Positions 14,188 to 19,551 of a DNA stretch of 19,551 bases are shown here, piece after piece (position 1 is the stretch's first letter; every line of letters starts with the position of its first letter). Made by a program: the position numbers and the translations under genes. The DNA comes from UBA668 sp043740085. GTDB lineage: Bacteria > Actinomycetota > Acidimicrobiia > Acidimicrobiales > Ilumatobacteraceae. Where the stretch lies: contig JAYUCY010000080.1 in assembly GCA_043740085.1 (NCBI GenBank), forward strand, positions 1 through 19,551. Direction: 5' to 3'. The notes beneath the pieces were generated by a model, which was not told where the DNA came from, searched no databases, and saw nothing but the letters and a program-made list of their open reading frames with translations.

Positions 14188-16527
14188 TTACCCGTCAGCG
14201 AGCGCGGACTTCAGGCCGACGCGCAGCGCCTCGTGCTGCTCGGTGGGCAGTTTTCCGCCGTCGCGAGTTTGCACGTAGAAGACGTCGACCACCTCGTGGC
14301 CGAGAGTGGCGACCTTGGCCGAACGAATGTCGAGGCCGGCCGCCACCAACTCGTTGGATAGTCGATACAGCACCAGCGGTCCATCGGGCGCGCGCACGTC
14401 GATCATTGTCGCGTGATCCGACGCGTCGTTGCTGACAAGAACCTCCCGGCGCGGTGTTGCGGCAGCCAGTGGGCGGCGACGAGACCGAGCCGTGATTCGT
14501 TGCGAGAGCCGAGCAGAGATGTCGAGCTGCCCTGCCAGGGCACTACGCAAATCGTGTTCGATGCGATCCCACGGCACTGCAGTGCCCTGCGCACGGGACA
14601 AACGAAACTCGTCGACCGCAGTGCCGTCAGGGCCGGTGTGTGCGTTAGCAGCCACCACGTCGACGCCATGCAACGACAACGCGCCAGCGATCAATGCGAA
14701 GAGGCCACTGCGGTCGGTGCTGGCGATGCGCAAAACCTCGAACTCGTCGTCGATCACATGCTGCAGTTGCAGGCCGCCATGCTCGTTGAGGGCAGCGACC
14801 AGCGCGGCAAAGCGGTTGGGGTCACCCGATGGCCCGTGCGACCGGCCGTCGCCGCGCAGCAGGCGAGCAGTGCGATCGACCAGCTCATCGACCAGCCCTG
14901 CCTTCCAGGCCGACCATGCGGACGGCCCGGTCGCAAGACTGTCGGCGCGGGTGAGCGCGTCGAGCAACTCCAACCGGCCAAGCTCGCCCACTGAGGCGGC
15001 CACATTGGCAGCGGTGCGTGGGTCGCTGAGGTCGCGTCGCGTCGCCGTCTCGGCGATGAGCAGATGGTGCTCGACCAGGGCGACGAGCGTGTCGATGTCG
15101 TCGGAGGGCCAGCCCATACGGTCGGCGATCCTCACCACCAGCTGCATACCAACCTCGGTGTGATCGCCGGGATGGCCCTTCCCAATGTCGTGCAGCAGGG
15201 CGCCGCACAACAGCAGGTCTGGTCGGGCCACCTCACGCACGAACTCGTTCGCGTTGGCGACCGTTTGGAGCAAGTGGCGATCAACCGTAAAGGTGTGGAA
15301 CGCATTGCGCTGCGGAAGGCTGCGCACATGGCGCCATTCGGGAAGGTAGCGACTGAAGAGGTCGTAGCGCTCCAGCGCCTCGACAGCGCCAACGAGACCT
15401 TGCCCGGCACCGAGCAGACTGACGAACGAGCGACGGGTGCGCTCGCTCCACGGTTCGCCCGGCTCAGCGCCGCGACTGGCGAGCACCTGCAATGACTGCA
15501 CACTGACCGGCAGGCCGGCGTGGGCGGCGGTGGCCGCAAGGTGGAAGACGTACGAAGGTTCGTCGACTTCGGCATCCGCCGCGATGTGCGCCTCGCCATC
15601 GATCACGGTCACCCCGGCACCGATGGTGGCACCGGTTCGTAAGGTGCCGCGGCCACCGTGAAGCAATCGTTCGATGCGACGCCAGAACCGCTCCGTCGCC
15701 CATTCGATGGTGTGCGCCGCGCCCGAGAGCTGCAGCATGAGCGAGTCCGCGTCGGCGAAGCCCATCGTCTCAGCGACCTTGTCCTGGTCTTGCAGCTGCA
15801 GCACGTTGGATGTGCGGCCGGTGAGCCGGTGTAGTTCGCAGCGTGCCGCCAGCACCAGGTCGGCTGGGCCGGCGAGGTCGTCGAAGGGACCATCGAACGC
15901 GGCGGTGACGTCGGCACGATCCACTGCCAGCGCCCACCGGATCATGTCGTAGTCGCGCAAACCGCCGCGACCGTCCTTCAAATCAGGCTCCAGCAGGGAG
16001 GCGACGTCGCCCAACTTCATCCACCGCTGCTGGCCGGTCTCCAACAATCGCTGCAGCCACGCCATGGGTTTACGACGCCACACCTCCAGTGCCTGCTGCT
16101 GCAGATCGGCAACGACCTGACGGTCGCCAGCGAGGCAGCGCACTTTCAACACGGCGGTCGCTGTGTCCAGGTCGCCAGCGGCCAACGCCAGCAGCGTCTT
16201 GGAACTATGAGTGGCCGGGCTCAGCTTCAAACCGCCGTCCCACATTGGATACCAGAGCTTCTCGGCCACCACGCGCACGTCGGTGTCGTGAGCCTTGACC
16301 GGGTGCACCAACATCACGTCGATGTCGCTGCCCGGGCACAACACGCCGCGCGCATAACCGCCAGTTGCCATCACCGACCAGCCCGTAGGAAGTTCGCTGC
16401 CGAGGGAGTACAGCCATGCATCGGCCTGCTGCGACAATCGTCGGGCCAGCACTCGGCCACCCAGGTCCGGGTCGCCCACCACATGGGTGCGCATCCGTTT
16501 GATGGTGGCGGCGTCGACCGGCTGCAT
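14188..16527 (-). CDS. glnD: PII nucleotidyltransferase / deadenylylase (GlnD)
   Basis: GlnD modifies PII at Tyr51 when glutamine is low and removes the group when it is high. It has 779 residues. The nucleotidyltransferase domain shows GGYARG (56-61) and SDID (67-70), the metal-binding site. The GlnE-like helical part includes EPDLKDGRGGLRD (180-192). The HD hydrolase keeps its ligands: His446-Asp447 in LLHDIGKG, Asp455-His456 in GDHTE, and His487-His488. Two C-terminal ACT domains (about 596-675 and 706-779) are the glutamine sensors. It is shorter than E. coli GlnD (about 890). ATG 16527 has TAGGCT six bases before it, so it is probably leaderless and separately transcribed from amtB2, which lies 135 bp upstream on the same strand. 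It converges on glnK; in streptomycetes the order amtB-glnK-glnD is colinear. Adenylyl versus uridylyl transfer cannot be read from the sequence. Confidence 0.94.
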   Translation of the reverse strand: MQPVDAATIKRMRTHVVGDPDLGGRVLARRLSQQADAWLYSLGSELPTGWSVMATGGYARGVLCPGSDIDVMLVHPVKAHDTDVRVVAEKLWYPMWDGGLKLSPATHSSKTLLALAAGDLDTATAVLKVRCLAGDRQVVADLQQQALEVWRRKPMAWLQRLLETGQQRWMKLGDVASLLEPDLKDGRGGLRDYDMIRWALAVDRADVTAAFDGPFDDLAGPADLVLAARCELHRLTGRTSNVLQLQDQDKVAETMGFADADSLMLQLSGAAHTIEWATERFWRRIERLLHGGRGTLRTGATIGAGVTVIDGEAHIAADAEVDEPSYVFHLAATAAHAGLPVSVQSLQVLASRGAEPGEPWSERTRRSFVSLLGAGQGLVGAVEALERYDLFSRYLPEWRHVRSLPQRNAFHTFTVDRHLLQTVANANEFVREVARPDLLLCGALLHDIGKGHPGDHTEVGMQLVVRIADRMGWPSDDIDTLVALVEHHLLIAETATRRDLSDPRTAANVAASVGELGRLELLDALTRADSLATGPSAWSAWKAGLVDELVDRTARLLRGDGRSHGPSGDPNRFAALVAALNEHGGLQLQHVIDDEFEVLRIASTDRSGLFALIAGALSLHGVDVVAANAHTGPDGTAVDEFRLSRAQGTAVPWDRIEHDLRSALAGQLDISARLSQRITARSRRRPLAAATPRREVLVSNDASDHATMIDVRAPDGPLVLYRLSNELVAAGLDIRSAKVATLGHEVVDVFYVQTRDGGKLPTEQHEALRVGLKSALADG

Positions 16528-16533
16528 AAGACC

Positions 16534-16539
16534 AGCCTA
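16534..16539 (-). promoter_or_regulatory. Putative -10 element of glnD (leaderless)
   Basis: On the minus strand TAGGCT lies 6 nt before the ATG at 16527, with no ribosome binding site in the spacer GGTCTT. It suggests that glnD has its own promoter in the gap after amtB2. Confidence 0.4.
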
Positions 16540-16662
16540 GTTACGCCCGAACGGTCCACACCTTCCGGCAGATTACGTCGGCGCCGCAATCACCCGCACG
16601 CAGGCGCACGATCGAGTCGACCTTGCCTGTTCAGAGCTTCCGGCAGCGTCCAAGTGGCCGGC

Positions 16663-17883
16663 TCAGCCGAGGCCGCCGGAGTGGTAGGCGGTTTCACCGT
16701 GCAGCGTGACATCGAGGCCGGTGGACTCCGCGTCCTCGGGAACCCGCACACCGATTGTCTTCTTCAACGCGATCATGATGCCGAAGGTGATGGTGAACGA
16801 CCAGGCCATTGTCGCGCTGTTGGCCAGCAACTGCTCGCCGAGCAACTTCGCGCTACCGCCGTAGAAGATGCCTTTCATGAAGGTCGCACCGAAGAACTCA
16901 GGGTTGGCGAAGAACCCGATGAGCAGCGAGCCGACGAGGCCACCGACAAGGTGCACGCCCACGACATCGAGTGCATCGTCGTAGCCCAGGCGGGTCTTCA
17001 ACTTGACTGCGTAGCAGCAGACGGTGCCGGCGATGAGGCCGATGATGATAGGAGCAGGGCCGCTGACATAGCCAGCCGCTGGTGTGATCGCCACCAGGCC
17101 GGCGACGATGCCCGAGGCGGCCCCGAGGTTGGTGGGGTGCCCGTCGCGCAACCATTCGGCCAGCACCCAGGCCAAGCCGCCGGCGGCGGCGGCGAGGAAC
17201 GTGTTCATGAACGCCTGCACGGCTTGGCCGTTGGCCATCAACGCCGAACCGGCGTTGAACCCGAACCAGCCGAACCACAGGATGCCGGTACCGATCATCA
17301 CCAACGGCATGCTGTGGGGCGGCTGACCCTCGTGCGGCCATCCTCTGCGCTTGCCAAGAACCAGCACTGCGGCGAGCGCAGCAATGCCGGCATTGACATG
17401 GATGGCCGTGCCGCCGGCGAAGTCGAGCGACCCGCGCTGGCCGAGCCAGCCGCCGAACACCCACTTGAACACCGGCACGTACACGAGCAGTGACCACGCC
17501 GGCACGAAGATGGCCCAGGCGCTGAACTTCATCCGATCAGCGACCGCCCCGCTGATCAAGGCTGGGGTGATGGCCGCGAACATGCCGAGGTAGGCGATGA
17601 CAGCCAGCGTGTGGCCGCCGTCGTCACCGGTGATGCCAATGTCCTTCAGCATCAGCGCGTCCAGGTTGCCGAGCCAGTCGTTCCCGAACGGGACCTGCGC
17701 CAGCGAGTAGCCGACAACCACCCACAGGATCGGGATGATCAGCACGCAGTAGAAGTTCATCATCAACATGTTGAGCACGTTGCGACTGCGATCCATCCCG
17801 CCATAGAAAAAGGCCAAGCCGGGCGTCATCAACAGCACCATTGCTGCCGAGACGAGGACCCATGCGATGTCGCCGCTGGTCAT
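16663..17883 (-). CDS. amtB: Ammonium transporter (Amt family), second copy
   Basis: This is a second Amt channel of 406 residues, the usual bacterial length, with about 11 membrane segments. It starts directly with a hydrophobic segment (GDIAWVLVSAAMVLLMTPGLAFFYGG) and has no signal peptide. Pore histidines are His162 in DFAGGTAIHVNAG and His311 in DVVGVHLVGG. FGWFGFNAGSA and NGILAG-like SGIVAGLVAITPAAG are present. The sequence differs widely from the first copy, so it is a different lineage rather than a recent duplicate. It lacks an adjacent glnK of its own but is read toward glnD. ATG 17883 has GGAGAA as ribosome binding site. The C-terminal tail is long and polar (RVPEDAESTGLDVTLHGE), ending in HSGGLG. 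Two GAAAC boxes upstream hint at nitrogen control. Confidence 0.94.
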   Translation of the reverse strand: MTSGDIAWVLVSAAMVLLMTPGLAFFYGGMDRSRNVLNMLMMNFYCVLIIPILWVVVGYSLAQVPFGNDWLGNLDALMLKDIGITGDDGGHTLAVIAYLGMFAAITPALISGAVADRMKFSAWAIFVPAWSLLVYVPVFKWVFGGWLGQRGSLDFAGGTAIHVNAGIAALAAVLVLGKRRGWPHEGQPPHSMPLVMIGTGILWFGWFGFNAGSALMANGQAVQAFMNTFLAAAAGGLAWVLAEWLRDGHPTNLGAASGIVAGLVAITPAAGYVSGPAPIIIGLIAGTVCCYAVKLKTRLGYDDALDVVGVHLVGGLVGSLLIGFFANPEFFGATFMKGIFYGGSAKLLGEQLLANSATMAWSFTITFGIMIALKKTIGVRVPEDAESTGLDVTLHGETAYHSGGLG

Positions 17884-17956
17884 GAACAGTTCTCCGTGGT
17901 GTCGGGCCGCCTCGAAGCAGCGGGCGTCGCGCGAATTTGCACGCTGCCGCCACTTT

Positions 17957-17972
17957 GTTTCCGCCTTGTTTC
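17957..17972 (-). promoter_or_regulatory. Paired GAAAC boxes upstream of the second amtB
   Basis: On the minus strand GAAAC (17972-17968) and GAAAC (17961-17957) are exactly 11 bp apart, the box-to-box period of GlnR sites, about 75-90 nt before the start. The partner GTNAC boxes are not evident, so the match is weaker than at the first amtB. The rest of the 262-bp gap (17884-18145) shows no gene. Confidence 0.35.
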
Positions 17973-18132
17973 CGACATCGGTCGATCCTGTGAATTCCCG
18001 CCATCACGCGATTCCGACAGCCCTGACACACACGACCCAAGCAGATCCCACCATGTTCACATCGCGCACCATCGCCCGCCAGCGCAACAGCTGAACCCTG
18101 CGCCGAACGAGCGGCGGCCGACGTGCGCGTCG

Positions 18133-18138
18133 TAGAGT
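18133..18138 (+). promoter_or_regulatory. Putative -10 element, leaderless start
   Basis: TAGAGT fits TANNNT and ends 7 nt before the ATG at 18146; the spacer CGTCGAC has no ribosome binding site. Confidence 0.4.
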
Positions 18139-18145
18139 CGTCGAC

Positions 18146-19399
18146 ATGACGTTGGATGCATCTGGCACTCTCGAGACCCCCGCCCAGGCTGGCCGCTGGA
18201 CCGCGCAGTGGAAGGAGCTGTATGCCGAGGTGATCACCACTGGCCTGTGCACCGGGTGCGCCGGCTGCGTGGTCACCTGCCCGCACGATGTCATCGGGTA
18301 CGAGCACGAGGAGGGCAAGTACATCCCCTTCCACATCGAAGAGGAACTTGGTCTCGACAACTGCATCCACGGCGAGAAGGGGTGCACCACCTGCACCCGG
18401 GCGTGCCCTCGCTTTCGAGCATGGGAACCTGCCGCCGATATGCACCTGTTCGGCAAGGTGCGTGAGCCCGAGGAGATGAGCGGTATCTGGCGCCAGCTGC
18501 TGCTCACCCGCGCCGCCAACGACGAAGAGCACTCCAAGGGCCAAGACGGTGGCTTCGTCTCGGCGATGCTGAACTGGCTACTGGAGCACGACTACATCGA
18601 AGCCGCATTGGTCAGTGGTGTCGAAGCCGACGATGCGTGGAAGGCGAAGCCGGTCGTGGTCACCAACCGCGAAGAGGTGCTCGCCACCGCCGGCAGCCGC
18701 TATACCTACTGCGCGAACCCGCTGGCGTTGCCGGAGGCGAAGGAGCGTGGCTTCAGCCGGCTGGCATTGGTGGGCATGGGCTGCCAAACGTCGTCGCCGC
18801 CGGTGATGTGGGACCGCAAGGCTGGCAAGGTCAGCAAACCGTTCCTGTTCAATATCGGCCTGCTGTGCAGCAAGACGTTCGACGATTCCATCTTCCCCGA
18901 GCTGTTCGAGGCGAAGTACGGCCTGCTCAAGCAGGACATGGTGAAAATGAACATCAAGGGCGTCTTCCAGATCTGGATGAAGGACGGCTCATACCACGAG
19001 ATTGACCTCAAGGAATGCCACCAGTGGACGCGCCAGGGATGCAAGAACTGCCCCGACTTTGCCGCCGAGCACTCCGACATCGCCACCGGTGGCATCGGCA
19101 AGGACAACGACTGGACGCTCACCATCGTGCGCACCGAATTGGGTGAGGAAGTGATCAACCGCATGATCGCCGATGGCACCATCATCGCCCGCCCTGCGCA
19201 GGAGGACGAGGTGGCGATGAAGCTGCTGCGCACGCTGTCGATCGTCAGCCGTCGCCGCTGGCCCGAGTGGGCCGACAAGTCCCCCAGTGTCGGCGTCCCC
19301 CCGCCCAAGAAGAAGGTCGTTGTCGTCGAGTCGCCCGCCGTCGTCGAGTCGCCCGCCGTTGTCGAGTCGCCCGCCGTTGACACCCCGCTAGCGCCCTAG
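18146..19399 (+). CDS. F420-hydrogenase beta-subunit-like (FrhB/FdhB family) flavin/Fe-S oxidoreductase
   Basis: The protein has 417 residues. Residues 35-45 form a ferredoxin-type cluster site, Cys35-Cys38-Cys41-Cys45 (CTGCAGCVVTCP). A second set, Cys73-Cys80-Cys83-Cys87 (GCTTCTRACPRF), probably binds another Fe-S cluster. The core follows FrhB/FdhB N- and C-domains: GQDGGFVSAMLNWLLEHDYI (131-150), PVVVTNREEVLATAGSRYT, LALVGMGCQ, and GCKNCPDFAAEHSDIATGGIG (298-318), which in the family surround FAD and the deazaflavin. The last 50 residues are a proline-rich tail with three VVESPA repeats and a basic KKK stretch. The family includes F420 hydrogenase and formate dehydrogenase beta subunits and chlorophyll-modifying reductases. 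The substrate here is unknown; F420 use is an inference that fits an actinobacterium. It is divergent from amtB2 and probably leaderless (TAGAGT, 7 nt). Confidence 0.85.
   Translation: MTLDASGTLETPAQAGRWTAQWKELYAEVITTGLCTGCAGCVVTCPHDVIGYEHEEGKYIPFHIEEELGLDNCIHGEKGCTTCTRACPRFRAWEPAADMHLFGKVREPEEMSGIWRQLLLTRAANDEEHSKGQDGGFVSAMLNWLLEHDYIEAALVSGVEADDAWKAKPVVVTNREEVLATAGSRYTYCANPLALPEAKERGFSRLALVGMGCQTSSPPVMWDRKAGKVSKPFLFNIGLLCSKTFDDSIFPELFEAKYGLLKQDMVKMNIKGVFQIWMKDGSYHEIDLKECHQWTRQGCKNCPDFAAEHSDIATGGIGKDNDWTLTIVRTELGEEVINRMIADGTIIARPAQEDEVAMKLLRTLSIVSRRRWPEWADKSPSVGVPPPKKKVVVVESPAVVESPAVVESPAVDTPLAP
19322..19375 (+). repeat. Three 18-bp tandem repeats coding for VVESPA
   Basis: Units at 19322, 19340 and 19358 read GTCGTCGAGTCGCCCGCC, the third with one T in place of C. 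They are in frame at the end of the FrhB-like gene, so copy number changes would lengthen or shorten the tail without breaking the gene. Confidence 0.9.
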
Positions 19400-19432
19400 A
19401 AGCGCTATACGTCCCCTTGTTGGCACGGTTCG

Positions 19433-19446
19433 CCGCCCATGGGCGG
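19433..19446. other. GC-rich palindrome between converging genes
   Basis: CCGCCCATGGGCGG is a perfect 14-bp palindrome in the 64-bp gap between the FrhB-like gene and the minus-strand gene at the window end. With no loop and no T-run, a terminator role is uncertain. Confidence 0.25.
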
Positions 19447-19463
19447 GTAACCACCCGGCGGGC

Positions 19464-19551
19464 TCAAGTGGTGGCCGCGACAAGCTCGGCGAATCTTTCG
19501 GCTGCAGTATCCCATTGGTGGATCTCGCGCGGGCGACCGTTGATGATCGCG
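19464..19551 (-). CDS. C-terminal end of an unidentified protein (partial)
   Basis: The minus strand is open from the window edge to TGA at 19466-19464, giving AIINGRPREIHQWDTAAER, then FAELVAATT, about 29 residues. The polar, amphipathic ending (WDTAAERFAELV) is like the last helix of many GT-B glycosyltransferases, but this is too short to assign. Codon use is GC-rich at third positions and supports coding. The gene converges with the FrhB-like gene. Confidence 0.4.
   Translation of the reverse strand, partial: AIINGRPREIHQWDTAAERFAELVAATT

Noticed and set aside
16207..17493. 428-codon open frame on the plus strand across glnD and amtB2
   Set aside because: It runs opposite two well-supported genes, spans their intergenic gap and has no domain; a shadow frame.
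19322..19375. CRISPR-like short repeats
   Set aside because: The units are directly adjacent without spacers and encode an in-frame peptide tail.

Overview
This is a high-GC, gene-dense chromosomal window. I infer an actinobacterium, most likely of the Acidimicrobiia/Ilumatobacter type. The grounds are the GC-rich third codon positions, a DUF4032 gene beside a MalK/UgpC-type ABC ATPase, a fused Ada-AlkA with a downstream ogt, a PII protein with a GlnD partner, an F420-hydrogenase-beta-like protein, and many genes whose only promoter-like signal is a TANNNT hexamer 6-9 nt before the start codon (leaderless mRNAs). The class assignment comes from gene content and is not proven here.

Layout. 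Positions 1-222 are the 3' end of a sugar-ABC ATPase. Next come a DUF4032 kinase-fold protein (262-1488), a small frameshifted gene on the minus strand (1485-1846) and an unrecognised helical protein (1937-2539). On the minus strand is a two-gene alkylation-repair operon, ada-alkA then ogt (4618 down to 2629). A decayed transglutaminase-like pseudogene (4694-5105, minus) follows. A two-gene deoxynucleoside catabolism operon, deoC-deoA (5182-7277), ends against a converging acyl-CoA dehydrogenase (7517-8755, minus); the roughly 240-bp gap between them holds an imperfect palindromic element. A 16-bp dyad lies just upstream of the acyl-CoA dehydrogenase.

The most interesting part is 8873-17972, a nitrogen-sensing island. 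A small orphan winged-helix protein overlaps by 4 nt an 891-codon fusion (9169-11844). The N-terminal 400 residues of this fusion are a CPA2-type Na+/H+ antiporter. Its C-terminal 470 residues run colinear with the HD-ACT-ACT half of GlnD, but the HD metal ligands are lost. It is followed by amtB-glnK (12251-14093), which converges on glnD and a second amtB (17883 down to 14188) across a strong hairpin. Both amtB upstream regions carry GAAAC boxes in GlnR-like spacing. The island therefore holds two ammonium channels, the PII protein, the enzyme expected to modify it, and an antiporter that appears to have captured the glutamine-sensing half of that enzyme.

The window closes with an FrhB-type flavin/Fe-S protein carrying two cysteine clusters and a VVESPA repeat tail (18146-19399), and the last codons of an unidentified minus-strand gene. 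I see no tRNA, rRNA, insertion sequence or CRISPR array.
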